Source: CBDCWQ01 sp965223435 (GTDB lineage: Bacteria > Myxococcota > Kuafuiibacteriia > Kuafuiibacteriales > Kuafuiibacteriaceae). From it: a stretch of DNA of 64,000 nucleotides. Shown piece by piece: positions 38,249-47,688 of this stretch. Numbering within the stretch: the stretch's first letter is position 1; each line of letters starts with the position of its first letter. The notes below the pieces were generated by a model that was not told the origin of the DNA, made no database searches, and saw nothing but the letters and a program-made list of their open reading frames with translations. The translations under genes were made by a program, and so were the position numbers. Where the stretch lies: assembly GCA_965223435.1 (NCBI GenBank), contig CBDCWQ010000012.1, forward strand, positions 1 to 64,000, in the 5' to 3' direction.

Positions 38249-38584
38249 TTAGCCCTTCACAATGATTCGGCGCGGCCGAGAAGAAGCCAGCTCCTCCTGT
38301 CCCAAAGACACCCCCGGCCGAATGATCACCTTGGCCTTCTTGGGATCTTCTTTTGGGTCATCGGCGCTTTTGGATTCACTTTCATGCGCGGCCGCCTCTT
38401 CTTCGCTGTTTTCCTCGTCGTCATCGGACCGCTTGGCCTCAAGCACGGTGTCAAAACTCCGCTTCGGAGGGCCCTGAATCGCACGGGCGTGCCGAGCTCG
38501 GCGTTCCTCCAGCGCCTGGATGGCCTCTGGCTCATGAAGCTCTCCGGTGCCTACTCTCGACTTCCTTGGCACGATCCGCTTCAT
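38249..38584 (-). CDS. Small charged hypothetical protein
   Basis: 111 residues, mostly Glu/Asp/Lys/Arg. The N-terminus is basic (MKRIVPRKSRVGTG), the middle acidic (SDDDEENSEEE), and the end reads KVIIRPGVSLGQEEL. No signal, membrane segment or domain is seen. It is on the minus strand just upstream of the Ycf46-type gene. The ATG has a weak GGA site. Probably real but not recognised. Confidence 0.5.
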   Translation of the reverse strand: MKRIVPRKSRVGTGELHEPEAIQALEERRARHARAIQGPPKRSFDTVLEAKRSDDDEENSEEEAAAHESESKSADDPKEDPKKAKVIIRPGVSLGQEELASSRPRRIIVKG

Positions 38585-38688
38585 GATTTTCCACTATGAA
38601 CCACGGTCTCGGCCTCTGACAAGCCGGCGCCCCTCAAAAGCAGGGAACAAGGTGCAAAGGCGTCGCCATCCAGCCCAAACCCGGGCGG

Positions 38689-39729
38689 CTAGGCGAGTAC
38701 TCGCAATCGGTCCGCTCGGGTGCGGACACCGCCCCTCGCGCCCGATCCTTCAAGGCCATGCTTCGGATTCCGTGCTTTTTTGTAGGCCTCACCCGGACAG
38801 AAGCGCCGCCCGGGTGTCCCCTCTTGAACGAGGCGGGCCTTGATGTCGGTTGTCACCGACCGCGCCTCATCCGCCGCGGCCCCGGTCCAAAGTTGCCCTA
38901 GCGAATGGGTGTGGATGTTCCCCAGGGGCTGGCGCCAATCGACGCAGGGAAATACGCCACCCACAGGGTCCACAGCCAAGGACGCGGAGGCGGCCCCGCA
39001 GCTTTTGCCGTTTCTTGAAAAGACTTGGAGCGCTGCCCTTCCTTGCTCCGGCCTTCTTCCTGCCCCGCTCGGCCTCGAGTTTTTGCAAACGACGAACACC
39101 TTCAGGGCTCGCGGACAACGTAAGAGGCGATCTATCCCCATTGTCCCGGGGGGTGAGCTTGGAGTCGAAACGCAGCGGCACACCCAAGTTGTCGGCCAGC
39201 GCAAACATCTCAGAGACCTCGCCCTCATTGAAGTGCGTCAAAGGTGCGTTCAGCCCCAGCCGAAGCCCCATAGAGCGCATCGATTTGATGTTTTGCACCA
39301 GCCTGGCAAAGCTGCCTCGAACGCCCGTCAGGTGATCGTGGGTGCGCGGCGACCCGCCGTGAAGACTCAACTCAATCAAGAAGGGGTCTATTTCATGTTT
39401 GACCCGCTGAGCCACAACGGGCGTCAAGGCATGCCCATTCGATTTTATCCGAACCAGAAGTTCGAGCTCTCGGGCTTTTCGCCCCAGGGTAAAAAAATCA
39501 GGATGAAGGAGCGGCTCACCCCCGGTGAGGAATCACCATCATCGCACCCAACGCCTTGGCCTCTTCAAAGACGGACATATACCTCGCAGTACTCACCGAG
39601 CTGCCTTTTAGCCCTCGGTCGTTGTAACAAAACGAGCATCGCCAATTGCACCCGATACGTCAGTTCAAAGAGTACTGACAGCAGTACGTTGGCGTCCCAA
39701 GCCGACTGCACAAATTGAGAAAAACTCAC
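38689..39729 (-). pseudogene. Radical SAM / SPASM protein, three frameshifts
   Basis: Read across frames, the protein starts near GTG 39729 (FELTYR). After an extra base in the CCC run at 39651-39653 it gives the iron-sulfur motif CNWRCSFCYND. After an extra base at 39529-39530 it gives LTGGEPLLHPDFF and IELSLHGG. After a third +1 change near 39000-39060 it gives a SPASM-type Cys-rich tail (SCGAA, VFPCVDW, RFCPGE). All key Cys are present, but no single frame encodes the enzyme. Such enzymes modify peptides; HprK-like, S24-like and PqqD-like genes lie directly upstream. It is either recently broken or affected by sequence errors. Confidence 0.85.
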
Positions 39730-39764
39730 CCTTCACACCTCTCAAGAGACCAAAGAGAGCCCTT

Positions 39765-40673
39765 TCATGGTGCCCCGCCAAGCATCGGCCAAATGGGTTC
39801 ATCCAGGCAAAAATGAAAAGCGTAGGTGGGCGCAGCGCTCGTGAGTCGCGTCAGGTTGCGAACCAAGATATCCAAACGATGCGGGTCTGCGTTCACAAAG
39901 GGGGAAGCTGCAACCATGGATGCCAAAGCCTCGGCCGGGCGCATGCGCTCCAAACGGTTCGAGGATCCTTGAATCAGCCGGCAAAGCCGAAAAAGCGGAC
40001 AAACCATCGTAGACGACGTCGCCCCTCCGTAGTCGCCCGCAAACGGCACCTTGCGGACAAAAACCGCACCTTCACGAAGCTCAAGAGCGTTGAGTTCATC
40101 GCTTAAGACTTCTCGGCCGGACCGGCGACTGAGCGTCGAAAGCGTAGTCTTGCCTGCACCCGAGTGGCCAAAGAACACCGCCGCACGACCTTCCTGCACA
40201 ATACCAGCGCTATGCAAAAGAGCACCCCCGGCTTCCAGAAGGCGGTACGACGCGGCCACGCGAAGAAAGTTCTCCACCACCGATACGAATTCTTCGCCCC
40301 CATCCAGGCAGGTCCCCAAAAAGGCTTCCCTTGCTGGAACGTCGAATGCCGCCAAAAAATTAGGGCCAGCGACCTGAATCGCGTACCGACTGGGATCGAG
40401 ATCAAGTCGATACTCCCACCCCCGCGTGTCTATCGGCTTGAAAACACTTCGAGCCAAAGCGCAACATTGCGTTCGCATCGCCTCGGGCGAATGTTCAATG
40501 GCGGGGTAGCTCATACGGTAGAAGCGACTTAATACGCACTTGGCCTGCAACCGGCTCAGACCCGAAAAGTGGTACGGCCCGCCGGCGAACGCAATTTCCA
40601 CTCGCGATCCGCCAAAACTGACCTGCCCTCCAAGCGTGTGTGAAACATCGTTTTTGAGAAAAGGCATTGGCAC
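39765..40673 (-). CDS. HprK-like kinase of a peptide-modification cassette
   Basis: 302 residues from a GTG start four bases after the S24-like stop. The C-terminal half has Walker A FFGHSGAGKTTLSTLSRRSG and a following LSDELNALEL, as in HPr-kinase-related proteins. The N-terminal ~150 residues have no clear domain. HprK-related kinases beside PqqD and radical SAM genes are named in family collections as the HPr-rel-A type; their substrate is not established. This gene reads cleanly although both the radical SAM and PqqD neighbours do not. Confidence 0.8.
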   Translation of the reverse strand: MPMPFLKNDVSHTLGGQVSFGGSRVEIAFAGGPYHFSGLSRLQAKCVLSRFYRMSYPAIEHSPEAMRTQCCALARSVFKPIDTRGWEYRLDLDPSRYAIQVAGPNFLAAFDVPAREAFLGTCLDGGEEFVSVVENFLRVAASYRLLEAGGALLHSAGIVQEGRAAVFFGHSGAGKTTLSTLSRRSGREVLSDELNALELREGAVFVRKVPFAGDYGGATSSTMVCPLFRLCRLIQGSSNRLERMRPAEALASMVAASPFVNADPHRLDILVRNLTRLTSAAPTYAFHFCLDEPIWPMLGGAP

Positions 40674-40676
40674 GGT

Positions 40677-41105
40677 TCATGCGAGCCTCTCTTTGAGCTT
40701 CCTTTTCGCCAACAAGGTATAGGCAACGAGGGATTTCGCCCTGGCCGAAAGCGGCACGCCCCGGCGGATCCCATCGATGGTCGAAACCCGGCCCATCACG
40801 TCCCAAAGGTGCGCAGGAGGGTCTGTTCGTGTGCTTCTATCGGCTCGAGTCACCAAGCACCATCGCCCCTCATACCAGCGGTAGCCGAGACTTCGATGGA
40901 CAACGGCGTCGCCATCCTGCTGACGAACGGCAACGATATCGCCGGGCCAGTAGATCCCAAGGAACGGCCTTTCGAGGGCAACAAGAGCACCATGGGCATG
41001 CTCCGGGCGCATGCAATCTCCCCTGACGCGCAAGGAAAGCACACCACCCTGAAGGAGCGCAGTCACAGCAGCTTTGTGATGCCATCGACGACTCGAACGG
41101 CGCAT
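40677..41105 (-). CDS. S24/S26 peptidase-like protein with Cys at the nucleophile position
   Basis: About 142 residues from ATG 41105; the frame is open to a TTG at 41144. It follows the S24/S26 pattern: LSLRVRGDCMRPEH, PGDIVAVRQQDGDAVVHRSL. The position of the catalytic Ser in the usual GDSM box is Cys. The second box ends in VVHR, as in the Ser-His signal-peptidase subgroup. There is no signal or membrane segment. Either a Cys-His protease or an inactive binding domain is possible. It is followed by the HprK-like gene four bases downstream. Confidence 0.72.
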   Translation of the reverse strand: MRRSSRRWHHKAAVTALLQGGVLSLRVRGDCMRPEHAHGALVALERPFLGIYWPGDIVAVRQQDGDAVVHRSLGYRWYEGRWCLVTRADRSTRTDPPAHLWDVMGRVSTIDGIRRGVPLSARAKSLVAYTLLAKRKLKERLA

Positions 41106-41172
41106 ACGCCCCACGAGACTACTGCCACCCCTCTCAAACAGCAACGGGTCGGACCGGAGGTGACATCACCCC

Positions 41173-41467
41173 CTATAGATGTGCAATTCTTGTTTCATAA
41201 AGCATCAACCGACCCCGAAGCTCACCTGCATTATTCCGGACTGTCTTGGGTGAATGGAGCGTGAGGCACAAGGTCGGCAACAACCGTCCTCTGGGACAAA
41301 AAGCTGAAAAAAATATTGCAACCCTCCACGCATCCAGCCCCAACGGCGCGCCCTTCAGGCAGCCCCAAAAGGAGGTGCAAACAAAGCGCGTCACCTACCC
41401 TGAACAGGGTGCACATACCTCTGTGCACCTTGGGCGATGTTTGACCATCACTCGGCTCCCATCGCAC
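41173..41467 (-). pseudogene. PqqD-like (peptide recognition) gene, frameshifted
   Basis: Three segments in two frames together resemble a PqqD/RRE domain: CTLFRVGDALCLHLLLG, then GLDAWRVAIF in the other frame, then FLSQRTVVADLVPHAPF, then VRNNAGELRGRL. The order matches the beta-hairpin and helices of PqqD proteins (the VGDAL, GLDAVG and RTVADLV positions). Two +1 and one -1 change are needed; one lies at a run of seven T. The assignment rests on motif order only. If right, it is the peptide-binding partner of the radical SAM enzyme. Confidence 0.45.
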
Positions 41468-41796
41468 TGTTGCTTCTCATTCCTCACACCAGGCAACCTA
41501 GCCGTACAGGCCACGCCGTCAACGTTTCGAAAAAGCGCCGCCGGGCCGAAACAACGAGTTCCTCGCCCCCCGGCAGTTTTCTTGTGGTAAAAGCACCCGT
41601 GATGTCGATGCGCCCAAAGCTCAAGGCGGTCCCCGCTACGCGACACGGCATCGGGCGCAAGAAAGAATACGAACGCCCTCAGATCATTTACCGAGAAAAG
41701 CTCGAACTTTTTGCCGTCGCTTGCGTTCCCGGAAAAGGAAGTACGATTGACTGCCCAGTGGGTCCCGTAAAATCGTAACGAACCCGCCCGGGGCAT
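41395..41796 (-). CDS. Hypothetical ORF upstream of the PqqD-like gene
   Basis: 133 residues starting MPRAGSLRFYGTHWAVNRTS. The middle is protein-like (KKFELFSVNDLRAFVFFLAP, GDRLELWAHRHHGCFYHKK). The last ~40 residues overlap the PqqD-like region in another frame and may be artefactual. Several Cys and His occur near the end. No family is recognised. It could be part of the cassette, possibly also frameshifted, or unrelated. Confidence 0.35.
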   Translation of the reverse strand: MPRAGSLRFYGTHWAVNRTSFSGNASDGKKFELFSVNDLRAFVFFLAPDAVSRSGDRLELWAHRHHGCFYHKKTAGGRGTRCFGPAALFRNVDGVACTARLPGVRNEKQQCDGSRVMVKHRPRCTEVCAPCSG

Positions 41797-41852
41797 ATTC
41801 TGCCGCGTCTCGCTGTCACTTCGAGGCGACTATCATCTCGTTGAGCATGAGG

Positions 41853-41884
41853 CGCCTGGGCCAAAACAAGGTTGGCCCAGGGCG
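41853..41884 (-). terminator. Strong hairpin, possible terminator
   Basis: CTGGGCCAA (41856-41864) pairs perfectly with TTGGCCCAG (41872-41880), with a 7-base loop; flanking G/C bases extend the stem imperfectly. It lies about 65 bases downstream of the hypothetical gene that ends the riboflavin/roadblock operon. No U-run follows, so termination is likely only with help, or it is an mRNA-stabilising hairpin. Confidence 0.6.
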
Positions 41885-41948
41885 TTGGGTTTCACGGGTC
41901 GCGCACCACGCAAAACCGGTTCGGAATCCATGCGAATGAGCCCCGGGA

Positions 41949-42509
41949 TTAGGTCACTCTGAGACCGCGCTCCCCTTTGAGCTTAAAGGTCTTGAACTCT
42001 TTTTTGCCTTCTTCGAGGAAGTCGAGAAGGCTCTTCACGTACTCATCGCGATCGAAAAAATTGGGGTCGCAAACCTTGACCAAGTCTCTAAGCCGCTCGC
42101 CTGCGGCGAGAACCTGCTCTCCGAAGGCTTCAAGCTTAAACGCTTTTTGATCGAGGAAGCTCTCTTCCGGTTCGTAAGGATCTCCGGCAAAAAAAGATAC
42201 CAGGACTTCGTCCCCTGATGGCTCTAGCAAAAATCCATGCTCGCTCTCGGACAGAAGAACCGTTTCGGGCTCGTTGTCGATCACGTAGCGCACAGATTTC
42301 ACAAAGTTCGTCACCAGCGGTATCGCAGGGTCTGGTCGCGGTTCGATCAAGGCCTTACCGTCTTCAAAGAGCGTGATCGCACCGTACACATCGGGGAATG
42401 CCAAACGCCCCTCTTGGGCGGAATCAAGCATGTCTTGGCTCGCAAGCGTCTGGGCGCCCTCATCGGGATCGCCGTCATAAACCACAAAATCAAACAGGAG
42501 GCCCTTCAT
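41949..42509 (-). CDS. Conserved-looking acidic hypothetical protein
   Basis: 186 residues, soluble, rich in Glu and Asp. Features are FDFVVYDGDPDEGAQTL, DVYGAITLFEDGKALIEPRP and FLEEGKKEFKTFKLKGERGL. I do not recognise a domain. The ATG overlaps the roadblock stop as ATGA, so it is co-translated with it and may be a partner. It ends the long riboflavin operon; a strong hairpin follows. Confidence 0.72.
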   Translation of the reverse strand: MKGLLFDFVVYDGDPDEGAQTLASQDMLDSAQEGRLAFPDVYGAITLFEDGKALIEPRPDPAIPLVTNFVKSVRYVIDNEPETVLLSESEHGFLLEPSGDEVLVSFFAGDPYEPEESFLDQKAFKLEAFGEQVLAAGERLRDLVKVCDPNFFDRDEYVKSLLDFLEEGKKEFKTFKLKGERGLRVT

Positions 42510-43045
42510 CGTCCCCCTCGGTCTCGGCTAGTCATTTGCTTTGGGGTTAACACAGGGGACGGTGGCTTACCAGCCGTACCCTCCGGCTTGACCGCCTCCG
42601 CCAGCAGATGAGGAATAATGGTCTGCCCCGCCCGCTCGAGCGACCTTCGCGCAAGGGCCATCACGGAGGGTGGCCGGAGAAATAAGCAGAGGGCGTAATC
42701 CTCGGGCAGGGGGCGCACCAAAACCTGAAACTCCGAAAAGTTGAGCTCGAGCCCCAACGTGGGACCGGCACCGGTCCCCGTCGCCAGGCCCTGAAATCCG
42801 TGGGACACGGCCCTCCATTCGGACCCCATCCACCGGATCAGACAGGCGGCGGCACTGACCGGCCGGGCCAGCGCGCGCGGGAACTGAGTCTCCACCCGGG
42901 CCACAAGACCCAAGGGAGGCGGTTGACAACCCTCATATAAAGCGACCGTTTCCCCCTCCTCGTCACACAAAACGGCCCCGAAGGCCGCGGGGGTGGATTC
43001 CGCCAGGTTTTGGAGCACACCATCAAGCCGCTTGATATCCGTCAT
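42506..43045 (-). CDS. Roadblock/LC7-like protein
   Basis: 179 residues. The first ~120 fit a roadblock/LC7 fold, the MglB type (LDGVLQNLAESTPAAFGAVL, EEGETVALYEGCQPPP). A variable tail follows. Such proteins often regulate small Ras-like GTPases in Myxococcota; no GTPase gene is nearby. It starts 3 bases after the M17-like stop and overlaps the next gene as ATGA. The fold assignment is from pattern, not search. Confidence 0.6.
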   Translation of the reverse strand: MTDIKRLDGVLQNLAESTPAAFGAVLCDEEGETVALYEGCQPPPLGLVARVETQFPRALARPVSAAACLIRWMGSEWRAVSHGFQGLATGTGAGPTLGLELNFSEFQVLVRPLPEDYALCLFLRPPSVMALARRSLERAGQTIIPHLLAEAVKPEGTAGKPPSPVLTPKQMTSRDRGGR

Positions 43046-43048
43046 GCC

Positions 43049-43598
43049 CTAAGGCGCGTACTGGAAGCCGATTTTTTCGGCCGCCTGTTTAATACGCGCG
43101 CCTTTCGCCCTTAAGACCCCATCACTGTCCAACAGATGGAGCTCATCAAAGTTGACCTCCGGCTTCCTGGATAGCCTCGAGGGCCCCTACCGCAAACGCA
43201 AACGCACGACGCTCCACCGATGGCGACGCGCCGGGCGGAACATTGGGAGGCGCCATGGCGACGGCCCGCACGCCCGCATCACGAAGAACCACCGCGGCCT
43301 GCTTCAAATGCCTCAGGAAACTTTCCTTGGGCTGTTCCGGTGCACCCAACCCCAGGAGAAAAATCCGCTGGGCACCCACCCCGCCCGCCGAGGGCATCAG
43401 GAGCGCCTCCCCCGCCTGGCCGCGAAATCGACGACGCTTGATGAGACGGCCGAGCGCGCCGGCTAGGCGCCAGTCCACAAATCCCGGAACCTCTTGAGGC
43501 TGTGCGTAAACGGCGTAGAACAAGAGCGCCAAAGCGTCCACCCGGAGGTTGTCTAAACCTTTAAGATCCCCTTCGACCACCCGGACCAAGCCGCTCAC
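43049..43598 (-). pseudogene. M17 leucyl aminopeptidase N-domain protein, one frameshift
   Basis: The GTG start overlaps the nusB stop as GTGA. The protein matches only the N-terminal macro-like domain of M17 aminopeptidases (LRVDALALLFYAVYAQPQEV, IFLLGLGAPEQPKESFLRHL, RRAFAFAVGALEAI). The frame closes at 43146; removing one G near 43155 continues it as VNFDELHLLDSDGVLRAKGA to a stop at 43049-43051, just before the roadblock gene. No catalytic domain follows in either reading. It may be a stand-alone regulatory domain with one insertion, or a true short protein ending at 43146. Confidence 0.7.
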
Positions 43599-44071
43599 GG
43601 TTCTTTCCCAATGCGATCCAAGATGCCATTCACAAAGGCCCCCGGACTCCAAGGTCCCGAACCACCCTTCGCAACGTCAATGGCCTCGTTGATCGCCACT
43701 TTGCGGGGAACATCTCCGGACCTTTCGGTCAGCTCAAAAGCGCCCAGTCGCAAGATATTTCGGTCAAGACGCGCCATGCGATCCAGGCGCCAATGCCGAG
43801 AAACCTCGCTCAGAATCTCGTCGAGGCGCGCCTTGTGCCCGTAAACGCCGTGGACCAACAACTCGGTGTACGCCCGAGCTTCCGGATCACTGGCCGGGCC
43901 CCATTTGGGTTCAAGGCGGCCCACCTCAAACGAAGGGCCGGGGTCCAACGCGTCGCCCGTACCAAAAACACCGAAGAAACGCTCTATGGCCACATCGGGT
44001 CCCTGACGCGAGACGTCCATCCCATAGAGAATCGCCAGCGCGCACTCTCGCGCCCTTCTTCTCTTGCCCAT
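43595..44071 (-). CDS. nusB: Transcription antitermination factor NusB
   Basis: 158 residues from the ATG at 44071 (MGKRRRARECALAILYGMD). ELLVHGVYGHKARLDEILSE, LDRNILRLGAFEL and AINEAIDVAK are the NusB all-helical signature. It joins NusE at boxA for rRNA antitermination. It lies 5 bases downstream of ribH, the usual ribH-nusB pair, and overlaps the M17-like start. Confidence 0.94.
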   Translation of the reverse strand: MGKRRRARECALAILYGMDVSRQGPDVAIERFFGVFGTGDALDPGPSFEVGRLEPKWGPASDPEARAYTELLVHGVYGHKARLDEILSEVSRHWRLDRMARLDRNILRLGAFELTERSGDVPRKVAINEAIDVAKGGSGPWSPGAFVNGILDRIGKEP

Positions 44072-44076
44072 CGAAT

Positions 44077-44547
44077 TTACCCGAGGCTTTTCCGAAGGCT
44101 TGCCATTTCCAGGGCCGCCTCCGCCGCCTCCCATCCTTTATTCCCGTGTTTGGTCCCGGCTCTCGAGACCGCCTGTTCGATGGTATCCGTGGTGAGAACC
44201 CCCAATGATACCGGGACGCCGTGCTGCTCTTGAACCCGCGCAATACCCGCTGTCACCGCCTTGCTGACCATCTCGAAGTGAGGGGTCCCACCGCGGATGA
44301 CGCACCCCAACGCGATGAGCGCCTCGTACTTTTGGGATTGGCTGAGCCACTTGGCCGCAAGCGGGATCTCCCAGCTTCCTGGAACCCGCACGATCTCGAT
44401 ATCCTTTCGAGACGCGCCGTGCCGGAGCAAGCAGTCCAGGGCTCCCTCCAGCAATCGACTGGTGATCAGGCTGTTGAATCGGCTCACGAGGATTCCGAAG
44501 CGGAGCCCTTGAGCTTGAAGCGTTCCTTCGTACTGCACTGTTTCCAC
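44077..44547 (-). CDS. ribH: 6,7-dimethyl-8-ribityllumazine synthase
   Basis: 156 residues, full length. RFGILVSRFNSLITSRLLEG, VRVPGSWEIPLAAKWL, ALGCVIRGGTPHFEMVS and VPVSLGVLTTDTIEQA are the RibH motifs. It condenses the pyrimidine with dihydroxybutanone phosphate to lumazine. It is in the order ribD-ribE-ribBA-ribH-nusB. Confidence 0.96.
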   Translation of the reverse strand: METVQYEGTLQAQGLRFGILVSRFNSLITSRLLEGALDCLLRHGASRKDIEIVRVPGSWEIPLAAKWLSQSQKYEALIALGCVIRGGTPHFEMVSKAVTAGIARVQEQHGVPVSLGVLTTDTIEQAVSRAGTKHGNKGWEAAEAALEMASLRKSLG

Positions 44548-44559
44548 GGGTTGTTCCCC

Positions 44560-45720
<1,161 letters not shown>

Positions 45721-45786
45721 GCGCCTGCTCCTATCCTGAGATTGCAGTACAGATCGGCAGCGACGTTTTGCAACCCTTTCCGTAGG

Positions 45787-46431
45787 TTACGAAAACCCCT
45801 GAGAGGCCAAAAACCCCTCGGTGAGCCCTTCTTCCGGGTCCGCGCCCTCCAACAAGCCAGCAACGTACCTGGCGATCAGATCAACCTCGAGATTCACGGC
45901 ATACCCTGACTGAAATCCAGACATGGTGGTCACCCGCCAGGTGTGGGGAACGATGGAGACCCGGAAGGTGCTGCTCTGTCGGTCTACGACGGTGAGGGAT
46001 ATGCCGTCCACGGCGATCGATCCCCTAGGTATCGCCAGACGGAGAACCTCGGGCGCAGCCTCAATGTCGACGTCGTATGCGTTTTGCCGCTGGACGACCC
46101 GACGAACCCGGCCAAGACTGTCCACATGCCCTTGGACCATGTGGCCCCCGAGCCGAGCGGAAAGGGTCAGCGCCCGCTCGAGATTCACGCGCTCACCAGG
46201 CGCCCACCGTACCACGGTGGTTCGAGCCAGGGTCTCGGGTCCGGCGTCAACCTCGAAGGTGCCGCCCGCCCGCCCCGTCACCGTCAGACACACCCCGTTG
46301 ACCGCAATCGAATCCCCAAGGTTCATGGTCTCAGGATCAAACGGGGTTTTGATCCAAAGGCGCCGTCCGCCCCCCGTGCCGGGCTCCGCCCGCGCCACGG
46401 TCCCCATCGCCTCGACAATACCCGTAAACAT
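45787..46431 (-). CDS. ribE: Riboflavin synthase, alpha subunit
   Basis: 214 residues. MFTGIVEAMGTV at the N-terminus, NLGDSIAVNGVCLTV, HMVQGHVDSLG, and the second barrel PRGSIAVDGISLTV are diagnostic. The enzyme converts two lumazines to riboflavin. It lies between ribD and ribBA; the 66 bases before ribBA hold no FMN riboswitch that I can see. Confidence 0.96.
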   Translation of the reverse strand: MFTGIVEAMGTVARAEPGTGGGRRLWIKTPFDPETMNLGDSIAVNGVCLTVTGRAGGTFEVDAGPETLARTTVVRWAPGERVNLERALTLSARLGGHMVQGHVDSLGRVRRVVQRQNAYDVDIEAAPEVLRLAIPRGSIAVDGISLTVVDRQSSTFRVSIVPHTWRVTTMSGFQSGYAVNLEVDLIARYVAGLLEGADPEEGLTEGFLASQGFS

Positions 46432-46467
46432 CAGCAGCCTACAGGGTCTATGGGGTGTTTCAAGAGG

Positions 46468-47655
46468 TCAACGAAAAGGTCCTCGCGTGGGTGACTTTCG
46501 GGCCTTCACCGACGCGGTGATCATCAGGTCCGGACCCACCATCTTGGCATCCATGCGCGCCAAGTCGATGGCGTCCGAAATGTGCGCCACCCCCTGACCG
46601 TCCAAAATGCCAGGGGCGTCCCTCCCGCCAATCAACTTGGGTGCGACGAAAAACACCACTTTGTTGACCAAACCGAGATCCATCAACGCGCCTTGAAGGG
46701 TGGGCCCACCCTCCACAAGCACCTGATTCAACCCAGCCGTAAACAGTGCGCCCAAGAGCGCATCGAGCTCAACCCGACCGTGGGGATCGCTCGGAAGAGT
46801 CAGCACCTCGACGCCGAGCCGCGCCAGTTGGGACTTCTTTTGGGGCGGCGCGCGCTGGGTTGTTGCCACCAAGGTTCGTACGTCGTTGGCCGTCCGAACG
46901 ATGCGCGCCTCGAGCGGAACCCTCAGCCGACTGTCCACAACGATCCGGGCCGGATGGGCGGCGCGCGGAACCCGAGCGGTCAACCGAGGATCATCGGCAA
47001 CCACAGTGCCGAGGCCTACGAGAATGCCATCGGAAGCGCTGCGCAGGTGATGCCCCTCCCTCCGTGCGGGCGTGGACGTAATCCACTGACTCTCTTTGGC
47101 TCGGGTTGCGGTACGACCGTCCAAGCTGGCCGCGGATTTCAGAACGACAAAAGCGCGCCGGCGAAGAATCGCGTAGTTGTACGCCTCGTTAAGCTGCCGG
47201 CAAGGCGTCCGCAAGACGCCCTGAGTGACCTCGATGCCCCAACGCCTCAGCTGGCGCACCCCTCGGCCGCGGACCAGAGGGTTGGGATCGGCCGCGCCCA
47301 CGACGACTCGAATGATGCCTGCACGCTCGATGCTGACCGTACAGGGCCCCGTCCGGCCCTGATGATGGCACGGCTCCAATGTGGTGTAGAGCGTCGCCCC
47401 TGGTGCGGAAAACCCAAGCTTTCTCAGGGCCGCCACCTCCGCATGATCCCCACCCGCAGACTGGTGAAATCCGGTCGCGATGATGTTTCCGCGGTGGGCC
47501 ACCACCGCGCCTACCGCGGGGTTTGGTGCGGTCTTGCCGAGTCCCAGCCGAGCCAAACGATGGGCGACGCCCATCAACAGTTCGTCCTGCGAGGCGGCAG
47601 ACCGAGCGTCATCGCCCCTGCCACGTGGCGCTCCTCGAGATTTCTGCGCGCTCAC
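46468..47655 (-). CDS. ribD: Bifunctional pyrimidine deaminase/reductase
   Basis: About 395 residues from GTG 47655 (TTG 47679 is also possible). The deaminase half has HAEVAAL and the zinc ligands in TLEPCHHQGRTGPC. The reductase half has LKSAASLDGRTATR and VEGGPTLQGALMDLGLV. It performs the second and third steps of riboflavin synthesis. It starts about 35 bases after nrdR. Confidence 0.94.
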   Translation of the reverse strand: MSAQKSRGAPRGRGDDARSAASQDELLMGVAHRLARLGLGKTAPNPAVGAVVAHRGNIIATGFHQSAGGDHAEVAALRKLGFSAPGATLYTTLEPCHHQGRTGPCTVSIERAGIIRVVVGAADPNPLVRGRGVRQLRRWGIEVTQGVLRTPCRQLNEAYNYAILRRRAFVVLKSAASLDGRTATRAKESQWITSTPARREGHHLRSASDGILVGLGTVVADDPRLTARVPRAAHPARIVVDSRLRVPLEARIVRTANDVRTLVATTQRAPPQKKSQLARLGVEVLTLPSDPHGRVELDALLGALFTAGLNQVLVEGGPTLQGALMDLGLVNKVVFFVAPKLIGGRDAPGILDGQGVAHISDAIDLARMDAKMVGPDLMITASVKARKSPTRGPFR

Positions 47656-47688
47656 GAGAAGTCGGTGCCTACCTTCCAAAACCCAAGA

